Shown here: piece after piece, positions 1 through 7,919 of the stretch | Position numbering within the stretch: the first letter of the stretch is position 1 | Layout of the letters: the number at the start of each line of letters is the position of its first letter | Assembly (NCBI RefSeq): GCF_029054785.1 | Contig: NZ_JAIDEN010000166.1 | Location: 1-33,991, forward strand | Length of the DNA stretch: 33,991 nt | DNA from: Duncaniella sp. | GTDB lineage: Bacteria > Bacteroidota > Bacteroidia > Bacteroidales > Muribaculaceae | Direction of reading: 5' to 3' | Notes under the pieces: generated by a model | The model's database searches: none | What the model was told of the DNA's origin: nothing | Seen by the model: only the letters and a program-made list of their open reading frames with translations | Position numbers and translations under genes: made by a program

Positions 1-250
1 CTGGTCTGGTTTCATTTTGCAAAGATAACACTATACTCCGACATCACCTCCGCCCACCGGAAAAATCCGCTGACCCGTTTTTCGTTGTACAAAAGTAGGA
101 AACCATGCACGCTTTCTTGATACGCAAAATGTTGCAAATCAGAGAGAAGTAATCTTATTCGGTGGAGATTTACGCTCCACCTCTTTTGCTCCACCTTTTG
201 GAACACCAATAACGGTAATATTCTGCCGTTTTTTGCGTCCTCTCGGAAAA
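1..250. other. intergenic stretch, no gene seen
   Basis: I find no convincing gene here. The only reading frame of note is a 65-codon minus-strand one without recognisable domains. The stretch lies beyond the terminator of the tRNA-Phe gene and runs off the left edge. Confidence 0.5.
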
Positions 251-286
251 TAAAAAATCCCGATTTCGTTTGGAAATCAGGATTTT
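251..286 (-). terminator. intrinsic terminator of tRNA-Phe
   Basis: Arms 254-260 and 280-286 pair over seven bases (AAAATCC/GGATTTT), and 262-267 pairs with 273-278 (GATTTC/GAAATC). One C/A mismatch separates the two helices and the loop is about five bases. Read on the minus strand, a T-rich run follows. It lies 25 bp beyond the 3' end of the tRNA. The other strand also carries T runs after the hairpin, so it may work in both directions. Confidence 0.65.
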
Positions 287-310
287 ACTGTCTTTTGCTT
301 TTCTTCTAAG

Positions 311-383
311 TGGTGCCACCAGGAATCGAACCGGGGACACAAGGATTTTCAGTCCTTTGCTCTACCAACTGAGCTATGGCACC
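311..383 (-). tRNA. tRNA-Phe (anticodon GAA)
   Basis: The minus strand folds as a complete 73-nt cloverleaf. The acceptor stem is GGTGCCA/TGGCACC with discriminator A, and the D stem is GCTC/GAGC. The anticodon stem AAGGA/TCCTT closes the loop CTGAAAA, with anticodon GAA at 348-350. The T arm is CCCGG-TTCGATT-CCTGG. The 3' CCA is not encoded, because CTT follows the discriminator. The T stem contains one C/U opposition at its third pair, which is unusual but does not spoil the fold. A consensus promoter lies directly upstream and a terminator directly downstream, so this is a stand-alone transcription unit. Confidence 0.96.
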
Positions 384-399
384 GTTTTTGTTTTGCGTT

Positions 400-432
400 G
401 CAAAGGTAGGGACTTTTTTTTTATCGTGCAAA
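400..432 (-). promoter_or_regulatory. Bacteroides-type promoter of tRNA-Phe
   Basis: On the minus strand TTTG (429-432) is followed after exactly 20 bases by TACCTTTGC (400-408). This matches the primary sigma-factor consensus of Bacteroidetes (TTTG, 19-21 bases, TAnnTTTG). The expected transcription start is about ten bases before the 5' end of the tRNA. Confidence 0.85.
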
Positions 433-779
433 TTTTTTGCGATGTTTTTTCAAACAAAAATAAATTTTCCCGTTCGGGTAGAGTCCAAGGAGAAATGCAA
501 TATTAGCGGAAATAACTGAAAATCCGGTTATTGGAGTAGCGAATTTGAGCTTTCTCTCGATCGGCTGTTGAATCGGTCGGCTGTTGATTTTTCTGCTTTG
601 CGATTTTTTGCAGGTCCATCCGTCAAGTGCCAAATTAGGAATCTGCCTGAATAAATCTGCTTTTGGATGAGAAAACCGAGGGCCTCAGCATTCAACCGGC
701 AAGCCTACTCTCACCCGACACTGGCAAAATCTGTGGATCCGGGCATTTATGCACTATGATCTTTACTCCCGGCAGATCT
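433..779. other. intergenic region without a supported gene
   Basis: About 350 bp lie between the tRNA promoter and the fructokinase terminator. A 70-codon minus-strand frame reaches into the tRNA promoter and is not credible. The only repeat is a short tandem motif at 561-587. The segment around 660-735 is richer in G+C than its flanks and contains the near-palindrome GAGGGCCTC, but I could not assign it to a known RNA family. Confidence 0.5.
561..587. repeat. 11-bp direct repeat
   Basis: TCGGCTGTTGA occurs at 561-571 and again at 577-587, a period of 16 bp. It lies in the gene-free stretch between the tRNA-Phe and fructokinase genes. No function is evident; it could be chance or a protein-binding pair. 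Confidence 0.6.
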
Positions 780-829
780 ATTATGTTAAAACAATCAGAT
801 GTCCGGCATTAAGCCAAACATCTGATTGT
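780..829 (-). terminator. intrinsic terminator of the GH32-MFS-fructokinase operon
   Basis: A perfect 11-bp inverted repeat has arms ACAATCAGATG at 791-801 and CATCTGATTGT at 819-829. The loop contains a further GGC/GCC pair. On the minus strand it is followed by TTTTAACATAA. It sits 54 bp after the fructokinase stop codon, where the operon should end. Confidence 0.8.
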
Positions 830-883
830 CTGATTGATAAATTTATAAGAACTTATGCGGATTGCAATTCAACCATCTGTGGT

Positions 884-1762
884 TCAAGCCGTCAGTTCTG
901 CCGGAAGCAGGGGCATGGCGCCTTTCTGAGTGCAGACGAAGGCTGAAGCCTGAACGGCAAGGGCGTGGGCCTGGGCTACTGACCGGCCTTTAAGGATACT
1001 TGCAATGAAGGCTGCGGTGAAGCTGTCGCCGGCGCCTACCGTGTCGGCAACTTCCACTTTTGGAGTCGGCTGGAAGGAGACGTTGCCGGGTGTGAACACG
1101 TAGCTCCCGTTGATACCGCAGGTGAGAATGAGCATCTTGAGATTATATTTACCCAGAAGAATCCAGCACTTGTCCTGAAGATCTATGCCTGGATAGCCAA
1201 ACATGCGGCTTACGGTCACAAGTTCCTCATCATTGATCTTCAGAATGTTGCAACGCTTCATCGAATTGCAGAGAATCTCTTTGTTGTAGAATCCCTGACG
1301 CAGGTTGACATCGAAGACAACAAGGCTGTCGTCCGTCTGAGGCATGGCATCGAGAAAACGGTTGATGGTGGTGCGTGAAACTATGTTTCTCTGCGCGAGC
1401 GACCCGAAACATACGGCTTTTGTACACTCCGCAAGCGATTCGAGCCGAGCGGTATATGGAATGTTATCCCAGGCCACATTCTCTTTGATTTCATATTGCG
1501 GTATTCCGGCCTGGTCGATTTCCACCTGCACGGTGCCGGTCGGATAAGGTACAGTCTCAATCAGGTGGTTAAGATCTTTGGAGGTAAAATTCTCAATGAT
1601 TTCCTTGCCAAGGGCGTCGTCGCCGACAGCACTGACCACACAGCTGGGAAGTCCGAACTGCGAAACGTGATATGCGAAGTTGGCGGGAGCACCACCGATT
1701 TTTTTCCCTTCGGGGAGGACATCCCACAGGGCCTCTCCCATTCCGACTACAATGTCTTTCAT
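884..1762 (-). CDS. fructokinase, PfkB carbohydrate kinase family
   Basis: This cytoplasmic sugar kinase probably phosphorylates the fructose brought in by the preceding MFS gene. The 292-residue length is normal for bacterial fructokinases. Visible landmarks are GEALWD near residue 9, the substrate-binding GGAPANFA at 23-30, DVNLR at 151-155 and the PfkB signature DTVGAGDSFTAAF at 240-252, with catalytic base Asp246. I chose ATG at 1762, which gives the usual family N-terminus MKDIVVGMGEALWD. A GTG at 1771 directly abuts the MFS stop codon and would add three residues. It is the last gene of the GH32-MFS-kinase operon, as in characterised Bacteroides fructan loci (BT1757-type). That fructose is the substrate is inferred from family and context. 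Confidence 0.93.
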   Translation of the reverse strand: MKDIVVGMGEALWDVLPEGKKIGGAPANFAYHVSQFGLPSCVVSAVGDDALGKEIIENFTSKDLNHLIETVPYPTGTVQVEIDQAGIPQYEIKENVAWDNIPYTARLESLAECTKAVCFGSLAQRNIVSRTTINRFLDAMPQTDDSLVVFDVNLRQGFYNKEILCNSMKRCNILKINDEELVTVSRMFGYPGIDLQDKCWILLGKYNLKMLILTCGINGSYVFTPGNVSFQPTPKVEVADTVGAGDSFTAAFIASILKGRSVAQAHALAVQASAFVCTQKGAMPLLPAELTA

Positions 1763-1771
1763 GATTTTCAC

Positions 1772-2959
1772 TTATTTAATGGTCTTGATTTTGAGTGTAT
1801 AATAGAGGAGATAGATGACACCGACTGTCATTACCGCCACGGCACCGATCTGGCCGACGGCATCGGCTGCATAGCCCATAGCGAGAGGGAAAATTGTGCC
1901 GCCGAAGAGTCCCATGATCATCAGGCCCGACACTTCGTTTTTCTTATCGGGTGAATAGACAAGAGCCTGAGAGAACACGATCGGAAATATATTTGAATTG
2001 CCAAAGCCGATGAGAGCGAGAGCCACATAGATCTGAGTGCTTGTCTCGCAGACGAAAAGCATCCCCATAGCGACGAGCATCATGATCACACTGATTCCGA
2101 AAAACAGTTTCGAGGAGATCGAGCGGAGTATGAAAGCGCCGAGAAATGAACCGGCAGTGCGGAAGATAAAATAGACGCTTGTCGCAAATCCAGCTTCTTC
2201 GAGAGGAAGGCCGAGGCGTTCCATGATGATTTTTGGCGCGGTAGTATTGGTGCCGACGTCGATCCCCACGTGACAGATGATGCCGATGAAGCAGAGGAGC
2301 ACGAAGGGGCGGCCCAGGAGTTTCAGACACTCACCGATTCCCGAAGCCTTGTCGGGTCGCTCCTCCTCGATGGGAGTAGCGCCGAGCGCCGAGATCGACA
2401 GAAGGCTGATGACGGCATAGATCACAAAAAGCGCGCGCCATCCGAGACCGAAAGTCGGAAGATAGGTCGTAGCGCCCCACGCCGCAATGATCGGGGCGAG
2501 GAAAGATGCGATCGCCTTGACAAACTGCCCGAAAGTGAGGGTCGAGGCAAGTCTGTTGCCGCTGATAAGGTTGGTGACGAGCGGATTGAGCGACGTCTGC
2601 ATGATGGCGTTGCCGATTCCAAGCAGCGAGAACGACAGGAGCATTGTGGAGTAGCTGTCTCCGGTGATTGGAAGCACGAGCGAGACTGCCGTCACAACGA
2701 GGCTGACCATTACGGTCTTTTTGCGTCCGATCCGGTTCATCAGCATGCCAGTCGGCACCGAGAAGATCAGGAACCAGAAGAATACTAACGAGGGAAAGAG
2801 GTTGGCTTGCGAGTCGGTCAGTCCGAGATCCTTCTGAACATAGTTTGAGGCCGTCCCGACAAGGTCTACAAATCCCATTGCGAAAAAGCACAGCATCACA
2901 GGTGCTATCTGAAGAATCGTGCTTTTCTTATCCGTGGCTAATGTTTGTGTCACATCCAT
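1772..2959 (-). CDS. MFS monosaccharide importer, FucP/GluP-like
   Basis: This is an inner-membrane major facilitator of 395 residues with about twelve hydrophobic segments. The conserved loop between helices 2 and 3 reads RIGRKKT at 76-82. It most resembles the Bacteroidetes sugar:proton symporters of the fucose/glucose/galactose permease group, a member of which (BT1758) serves fructose uptake in the B. thetaiotaomicron fructan locus. It begins 12 bp after the GH32 stop codon, and its TAA at 1772-1774 is followed within ten bases by the kinase ATG, so the three genes are surely co-transcribed. The cargo is most likely free fructose released in the periplasm; this rests on neighbourhood, not on residues I can read. 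Confidence 0.88.
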   Translation of the reverse strand: MDVTQTLATDKKSTILQIAPVMLCFFAMGFVDLVGTASNYVQKDLGLTDSQANLFPSLVFFWFLIFSVPTGMLMNRIGRKKTVMVSLVVTAVSLVLPITGDSYSTMLLSFSLLGIGNAIMQTSLNPLVTNLISGNRLASTLTFGQFVKAIASFLAPIIAAWGATTYLPTFGLGWRALFVIYAVISLLSISALGATPIEEERPDKASGIGECLKLLGRPFVLLCFIGIICHVGIDVGTNTTAPKIIMERLGLPLEEAGFATSVYFIFRTAGSFLGAFILRSISSKLFFGISVIMMLVAMGMLFVCETSTQIYVALALIGFGNSNIFPIVFSQALVYSPDKKNEVSGLMIMGLFGGTIFPLAMGYAADAVGQIGAVAVMTVGVIYLLYYTLKIKTIK

Positions 2960-2971
2960 TTTTCAAATATA

Positions 2972-4807
2972 TTATTTTTCGTTTATGGTATAGATTCTAA
3001 GGTCTGAAACTTTGGCTTTGCCACCATCGGCCCTGACTGAAAGAGTGGAATAAGGAGCGTTGGGGAATACGAGATTGGTCATCACGAAACGTCCTTCGCG
3101 TTCGAACACCTCGACGCTTGAGCGGTCGATGAATATCCTGAGGCTGATCTTTCCGTCAGCCGAGTGGACCGGAGCATAGGTGACAGCCGGAAAATCCTGA
3201 CTGAAATCAACGATTCCGCTTTCGCGGCGGTCAAATGACAGCTTGCCGCCAGCAACGTCATAGACCATATCGACATGTTCGCCTGCCGCATTTGAAAGAG
3301 CAATGCTGACCGAACCGGCTTTTGCAGGATCTATTGTCATCAGGATCTCGCAGATTTCAGGGATGGCATAGCGCTGCGCTTTCTCCCCTACTCTCACACC
3401 GGCCACAGCTTTGAAAACCTTTCCTCTGATGGCCTCGATTTCGGGCGAAGGAGTCGACGAGACATAAAGCTGTCCGTCATTTCCACGGAAAAGACCCATC
3501 TCACGTGGAAGTGTGTTGGCACTCCGATACTGCATGGTCGGAACTTCCGGAGCATACTGCCAGTTGCTCATCCAGCCGATGACCGTGCGCCGTCCGTCGG
3601 GCGCATCGCTGAAGCTGACCGTAGCATAATGGTCCTTACCGTAGTCGAGCCACTTTGTCGGCACCTTACCATCGGCATCGAGATCGGGGGTGAAAGTCCG
3701 ACCGTCGAAATCTCCGACAAAATACTGGGTAGCGCTGCCGCCGAATATGCCTCCGGGGTTAAGATTGCAGAGAAGCACCCACTTCTTCTCTCCGCTCCCC
3801 TTTACGCTAAGTTCAAAAAGATCGGGGCACTCCCAGACTCCATCCTGAGCGCCGAGTCCCTTGCCGAAACTGCTTCGGAGAGTCCACTCTTTCATGTCGG
3901 GCGAAGTGAATATGAGCATTTCATGATCAAGAGCATGGGCAAGCACAAGAGTCCATTCTTTGGTTTCGGGATTCCAGAACATATTCGGATCGCGCGCCTC
4001 GCTTTCGAGCGTGAGCACCGGATTGCCGGGATACACATTATATGTATAACCTCCGTCGTCGCTCCACGCAAGGCTTTGAATCTGGCTTGCGGCAGCCGAA
4101 GTGTACATGGCAATGACAGCATCCTTGCCGAAACCGGCGCTGTTTTCCCGGTCGATGGCGGAACTGCCGCTGAAAATCATGCCGAGACCGTCAGGTTCAA
4201 GTACAGCTTCGGGCTGGGTTTCCCAATGGATGAGATCGCGGCTCGTAGACTGGCCCCACGAAAGATTCTGCCATTTTGACCCGTATGGGTTCCATTGAAA
4301 GGCAAGGTGCCAGACACCGTCTTTGTAAAACATTCCGTTCGGGTCATTCATCCAGCCATAGAGAGGAGTATGATGATACACCGGGCGGAACTTCTCACGG
4401 TTTGCGGTGTCGAAACTGTCGGTGACGGTGAAATTATTCCAGCATGCGTCCTCCTTGGCCTCGCGCACCGACGAGCGGCCTTGAGAGGTGATGATATTGA
4501 GGACCACCTTTTTTCCCGCATACCTTTTGAGATCGAGGGGAACGGTATAGTCAACCTTCGACTTGGCAAGACGCACACTGAGCGTGCGGTCGAGCTTCCC
4601 GTCGACGATCACATTGACATTCGCCTCGTCGTTTGATTCCTGGACAGGCAGAATCAGATATTTGCCATCGCCGGTCACTCTGACAAGCGTGTTGTTTGTG
4701 CCGAGGTGTTCGATTTCGACACCGTTTCCGGCCAAGGCAGTCAGTCCCCCGGACAGGAGTGATGCGGCTGTGAGAACCGACATCGAGATATGTGATAAAG
4801 TCTTCAT
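2972..4807 (-). CDS. exported GH32 fructan hydrolase with N-terminal DUF4980-like domain
   Basis: The enzyme hydrolyses beta-fructosyl linkages (inulin-, levan- or sucrose-type substrates). In numbering from ATG 4807 (611 residues), a Sec signal peptide covers about 1-26, with no lipobox cysteine. A beta-rich domain of about 90 residues resembling DUF4980 follows, then the five-bladed GH32 propeller. The catalytic triad is complete: nucleophile Asp155 in WMNDPNG, transition-state stabiliser Asp273 in RDP and acid/base Glu326 in WEC. A C-terminal beta-sandwich fills the rest (about residues 460-611). An upstream GTG at 4819 would add four residues before the signal peptide and is less likely. 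Lack of a lipobox suggests a periplasmic exo-acting enzyme. Whether it is endo or exo, and inulin- or levan-specific, cannot be read from the sequence. Confidence 0.95.
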   Translation of the reverse strand: MKTLSHISMSVLTAASLLSGGLTALAGNGVEIEHLGTNNTLVRVTGDGKYLILPVQESNDEANVNVIVDGKLDRTLSVRLAKSKVDYTVPLDLKRYAGKKVVLNIITSQGRSSVREAKEDACWNNFTVTDSFDTANREKFRPVYHHTPLYGWMNDPNGMFYKDGVWHLAFQWNPYGSKWQNLSWGQSTSRDLIHWETQPEAVLEPDGLGMIFSGSSAIDRENSAGFGKDAVIAMYTSAAASQIQSLAWSDDGGYTYNVYPGNPVLTLESEARDPNMFWNPETKEWTLVLAHALDHEMLIFTSPDMKEWTLRSSFGKGLGAQDGVWECPDLFELSVKGSGEKKWVLLCNLNPGGIFGGSATQYFVGDFDGRTFTPDLDADGKVPTKWLDYGKDHYATVSFSDAPDGRRTVIGWMSNWQYAPEVPTMQYRSANTLPREMGLFRGNDGQLYVSSTPSPEIEAIRGKVFKAVAGVRVGEKAQRYAIPEICEILMTIDPAKAGSVSIALSNAAGEHVDMVYDVAGGKLSFDRRESGIVDFSQDFPAVTYAPVHSADGKISLRIFIDRSSVEVFEREGRFVMTNLVFPNAPYSTLSVRADGGKAKVSDLRIYTINEK

Positions 4808-4843
4808 ATAAAACGTCACTTATAATTGTATTGATTTGACACT

Positions 4844-4852
4844 GCAAATCTA
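4844..4852 (-). promoter_or_regulatory. -7 element of the GH32 operon promoter
   Basis: On the minus strand TAGATTTGC matches the Bacteroides -7 consensus TAnnTTTG and lies 37 bp before the chosen GH32 ATG. No good TTTG is found 19-21 bases upstream, as expected of a promoter that needs an activator. The shared motif at 4874-4891 ends where the -33 box should be. Confidence 0.6.
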
Positions 4853-4873
4853 CAAACTATTGTCAACTGCCGG

Positions 4874-4891
4874 TATTAAAATTTGGTCATT
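4874..4891 (-). promoter_or_regulatory. candidate HTCS operator, second element (GH32 side)
   Basis: Read toward the GH32 gene this is AATGACCAAATTTTAATA. It matches 15 of 18 bases of the element at 7902-7919 upstream of susC (ATTGACCGGATTTTAATA, read toward susC). In both places it lies between the 17-bp motif and the target promoter, in the same orientation relative to transcription. Binding by the HTCS is inferred. Confidence 0.55.
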
Positions 4892-4892
4892 A

Positions 4893-4909
4893 GATATCAC
4901 AAATGTTGC
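4893..4909. promoter_or_regulatory. candidate HTCS operator, 17-bp motif, copy 1
   Basis: GATATCACAAATGTTGC is identical to 7864-7880 upstream of susC. This copy lies between the divergent GH32-operon and HTCS promoters. The two regions that would be targets of a fructan-responsive HTCS share it exactly. Its role is inferred. Confidence 0.6.
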
Positions 4910-4935
4910 ATGGTCCGAAATTTACAAGCAAAGTC

Positions 4936-4967
4936 TCTGTTTTTCATAATATTGTCATTATCTTTGC
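4936..4967 (+). promoter_or_regulatory. promoter of the HTCS gene
   Basis: TATCTTTGC at 4959-4967 fits the Bacteroides -7 consensus, with a weak TCTG at 4936-4939 after a 19-base spacer. It lies 72 bp before the HTCS ATG. Its better fit to consensus than the GH32 and susC promoters suits constitutive low expression of the sensor. Confidence 0.6.
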
Positions 4968-5039
4968 AAGAGATAACACTAAACTGACCGAACAGCCTTT
5001 ATATACTTTTATATAAATGTGGATAACCCTTAAATCGAA

Positions 5040-7793
5040 ATGAACCGGTTTTGCATATACATCTTGCTTATAATCTCGTTGCTTGTCAGTTCTTCATGTC
5101 AGGAGAAAAAGCAATACCGCATCGGCGTCTCTCAGTGTAGCCAGGATGACTGGCGCATGAAGATGAACGATGAGATCAACCGCGAGATTATGTTTCATCC
5201 AGAGGCCACTGTCGAAATCCGCTCAGCCGATGACAACAACGCCAAACAGATCGCCGACATATCATATTTCCGTGACAACGGCTTCGACATCATCATCGCC
5301 GCGCCAAACGAGGCTGAAGCGATCACACCTATTATAAAAGAAGTCTATGAGTCAGGAATCCCGGTGATAGTTTTTGACCGCAACATAAACGGCGACACCT
5401 ACACAGCCTTTCAGGGAGCCGACAATTTCCGCATAGGCAAATCTGCCGCCCACTATGCCCGCCATCTCATCGGCGAAGGAGGCAAAGTTCTTGAAATCTA
5501 TGGACTGGAAGGTTCCACCCCTGCCATAGAGCGTCACGACGGATTTGCAGAAGGCGCCGCTGACGAAGGCCTGACACTCCTGGCCTCGGCCCACGGCAAT
5601 TGGGACTACGATGCCGCAGCTCAGGCGGCTGACTCGCTTTTCAATCTCTATCCGGATGCCGACATGGTCTATGCCCACAACGACCGCATGGCGATCGCCG
5701 CATCGGAAGTTGCCCGTAAGCGCGGATTGAACATAAAAACCATCGGCATCGACGCTGCTCCTGAAATTGGCATAAAGGCAGTGGCCGACAGCGTGATCGA
5801 CGCCACATTTCTCTATCCGACAGAGGGCTACCGCCTCATCCGCACCGCCTTGGCCGTCCTCAACGGTGAGCCATTCGAGCGGATCGTGACCCTGCCTGTC
5901 TCCTCGCCGGTCGATATCACCAATGCTGACATACTTCTTCTGCAAAATGAATCGCTGAAAGAAGAGACTGCAAAGATCAAGGTGCTAAAAGGCCAGGTCG
6001 ATGATTTCTGGAGCCGTCATTCAGCCCAGACCACCCTGTTCTATGCCTCTGTCGCCATTCTCATACTGCTTGTAGGAGTCCTGTTTCTGCTGTTGCGCAC
6101 ATTCTGGCAGCGTCAGCGCCATCAGCGTCAGCTCATGGAGCAGAACCGGCTCCTTGAAGAGCAGCGCGACGCGCAGAAGGCTCTCAACGAGCAGCTCAAC
6201 GCAGCCACACAGTCCAAGCTCGTATTTTTCACCAACGTATCACACGACCTGCGCACTCCGCTGACTCTCATTGCCGAACCTGTCGAGCAGCTTGTCAATG
6301 CCACGAACCTGACCCCGCAGCAGAACGTCCTGATGAAGATTGCCAACAAGAACGTCAGGATCCTCCGCCGTCTGATCAACCAGATCCTTGATTTCCGCAA
6401 ATATGAAAACGGCAAACTCGACGTCAGCCTCTCGGAAGTGCGTTTCGCCACTCTCGTGATGGACTGGGCCGAATCATTCCACGCCATTGCCCGCAAGCGT
6501 GACATCAGACTCTCTGTCGGCATTGATATCGCTGACGACTTCTCGCTTGCACTTGACACCGAGAAAATCGAGCGTGTGTTTTTCAATCTGATGTCCAATG
6601 CGTTCAAATACACCCCGGACAACGGTCGCATAACGTTTGCGACTGAAATCCGCGGGAATGAACTCATTTTCTCCGTCGAAGATTCAGGTCGCGGCATAGC
6701 CGAAGAGGATCTGAGCAACATTTTCGACCGCTTCTATCAGGTTGACAAGATACATCCCAACGGATCAGGCATCGGACTGTCGCTCGCCAAGGCCTTTGTC
6801 GAGCTTCACGGCGGCACCATCGCTGTCGAAAGCAAGCTCGGATCAGGGTCGAAATTCACGGTCGTGATCCCGGTATGCCATGTGGCAGACACAGCGGAAC
6901 CAGCCGCTCCTAAGGCGATTGGCCGGAATGAAGTTGACGTCGAACTCGGAGAAATCGAACTTGACAGCCGCTATCTTGACGCCGAAAAGCCGCTGCTGCT
7001 GGTGATTGACGACAACGAGGACATACGCAAGATGATCGGAGAGCTTCTCGGCGATGACTACACGGTTATTTTCGCCGCAAACGGCAAGGAGGGCATACAT
7101 CTTGCCGCAAAATATGTCCCCGACCTGATTGTCTGTGATGTCATGATGCCGGTGATGGACGGACTGGAATGCTGCCGTCGGATCAAAGACGAGATTTCAA
7201 CCTCCCACATTCCTGTGCTGCTTCTGACCGCATGTTCGATGGACGAGCAGCGCGCCCAGGGCTACGAAAGCGGAGCCGATGCCTATGTGGCAAAGCCATT
7301 CAACACTGCCGTGCTGAAATCCCGCTGCAAGAATCTGATTGAAAACCGCAGACGGATCAAGAACCTGTGGGCGAACTCCGGCACACCATTGGCACCGAGT
7401 CCGCAGGAAAACGCCAGACCGGCGACAATACCGGCACCTGCCCCGACAGCAGGATCAGACATCGAAAACGAATTTTATGCCCGCTTTCTTGAAATCGTTT
7501 CCGCCGAGATGGGCAATCCGGAACTCAATGTCGACCAACTCGCGTCGAAAATGGGACTCGGACGCTCGCAGTTCTACCGCAAGATCAAAGCTCTCACCAA
7601 CTATACCCCGGTGGAACTGTTGCGCAATCTGCGTCTGAAACGCTCACGCGAACTGCTTGCCACAACCCAGAAGACCATCAGCGAGATCGCTTATGAAGTC
7701 GGCTTCTCGGCACCGGCCTATTTCACCCGCTGCTACAAGGAATCGTTCGGCGAAACGCCCTCCGAACTCCGCGAACGGCTCGCCGCTAACTGA
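5040..7793 (+). CDS. hybrid two-component system regulator with periplasmic sugar-binding sensor (fructan HTCS, BT1754-like)
   Basis: This single-chain sensor and transcription factor has 917 residues. An N-terminal membrane anchor or signal (1-20, ending SSSCQ) precedes a type I periplasmic-binding-protein domain (about 25-300), the architecture that binds fructose in BT1754. One transmembrane helix lies at about 332-353, followed by a coiled coil. The HisKA domain carries His402 in NVSHDLRTP, and the HATPase has its N box near 516-525 and DSGRGI at 548-553. The receiver has acidic DDNED at 657-661, phospho-acceptor Asp700 in VCDVMMP and Lys752. An AraC-type DNA-binding domain closes the protein at about 825-915. 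All catalytic residues are present. It sits divergent from the GH32 operon and upstream of susCD, so it most likely activates both in response to fructose; the ligand is inferred. Confidence 0.95.
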   Translation: MNRFCIYILLIISLLVSSSCQEKKQYRIGVSQCSQDDWRMKMNDEINREIMFHPEATVEIRSADDNNAKQIADISYFRDNGFDIIIAAPNEAEAITPIIKEVYESGIPVIVFDRNINGDTYTAFQGADNFRIGKSAAHYARHLIGEGGKVLEIYGLEGSTPAIERHDGFAEGAADEGLTLLASAHGNWDYDAAAQAADSLFNLYPDADMVYAHNDRMAIAASEVARKRGLNIKTIGIDAAPEIGIKAVADSVIDATFLYPTEGYRLIRTALAVLNGEPFERIVTLPVSSPVDITNADILLLQNESLKEETAKIKVLKGQVDDFWSRHSAQTTLFYASVAILILLVGVLFLLLRTFWQRQRHQRQLMEQNRLLEEQRDAQKALNEQLNAATQSKLVFFTNVSHDLRTPLTLIAEPVEQLVNATNLTPQQNVLMKIANKNVRILRRLINQILDFRKYENGKLDVSLSEVRFATLVMDWAESFHAIARKRDIRLSVGIDIADDFSLALDTEKIERVFFNLMSNAFKYTPDNGRITFATEIRGNELIFSVEDSGRGIAEEDLSNIFDRFYQVDKIHPNGSGIGLSLAKAFVELHGGTIAVESKLGSGSKFTVVIPVCHVADTAEPAAPKAIGRNEVDVELGEIELDSRYLDAEKPLLLVIDDNEDIRKMIGELLGDDYTVIFAANGKEGIHLAAKYVPDLIVCDVMMPVMDGLECCRRIKDEISTSHIPVLLLTACSMDEQRAQGYESGADAYVAKPFNTAVLKSRCKNLIENRRRIKNLWANSGTPLAPSPQENARPATIPAPAPTAGSDIENEFYARFLEIVSAEMGNPELNVDQLASKMGLGRSQFYRKIKALTNYTPVELLRNLRLKRSRELLATTQKTISEIAYEVGFSAPAYFTRCYKESFGETPSELRERLAAN

Positions 7794-7820
7794 CGGCGCA
7801 GTCATCCGCCATAGTCCCGC

Positions 7821-7840
7821 ATGTTGTAGGGATACAACAT
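7821..7840. promoter_or_regulatory. perfect palindrome between the HTCS and susC genes
   Basis: ATGTTGTA (7821-7828) and TACAACAT (7833-7840) form a perfect 8-bp inverted repeat around GGGA, starting 27 bp after the HTCS stop. No T run follows, so it is a poor terminator. The nonamer TGTTGTAGG recurs at 7934-7942 close to the susC promoter, which suggests a regulatory rather than terminating role. Confidence 0.45.
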
Positions 7841-7863
7841 CACCGGACACACAGCCGGTAACG

Positions 7864-7880
7864 GATATCACAAATGTTGC
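7864..7880. promoter_or_regulatory. candidate HTCS operator, 17-bp motif, copy 2
   Basis: The sequence is identical over 17 bp to 4893-4909. It lies about 83 bp upstream of the susC -7 element. Relative to the downstream target gene it is in the opposite orientation to copy 1 on the GH32 side, while the second element keeps one orientation. Confidence 0.6.
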
Positions 7881-7886
7881 TTAATG

Positions 7887-7919
7887 TATTAAAATTCGCG
7901 CATTGACCGGATTTTAATA
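7887..7919 (+). promoter_or_regulatory. inverted repeat and second HTCS-operator element upstream of susC
   Basis: TATTAAAAT at 7887-7895 and ATTTTAATA at 7911-7919 are perfect inverted 9-mers, 15 bp apart. The right half belongs to ATTGACCGGATTTTAATA (7902-7919), which matches the element upstream of the GH32 gene at 15 of 18 bases. Only the susC copy has the extra left arm. Confidence 0.5.

Noticed and set aside
270..506. 78-codon plus-strand reading frame
   Set aside because: It runs through the whole tRNA-Phe gene and its promoter on the other strand and has no protein-like features.
421..633. 70-codon minus-strand reading frame
   Set aside because: It overlaps the -33 box of the tRNA-Phe promoter, and no domain or signal is visible.
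660..735. possible structured RNA or 5S-like fragment
   Set aside because: A few words such as CCTACTCTCACCC recall the end of 5S rRNA, but no consistent fold or further match was found.
3629..4279. 216-codon plus-strand reading frame inside the GH32 gene
   Set aside because: It lies antisense to the catalytic GH32 domain and is explained by the codon bias of the real gene.
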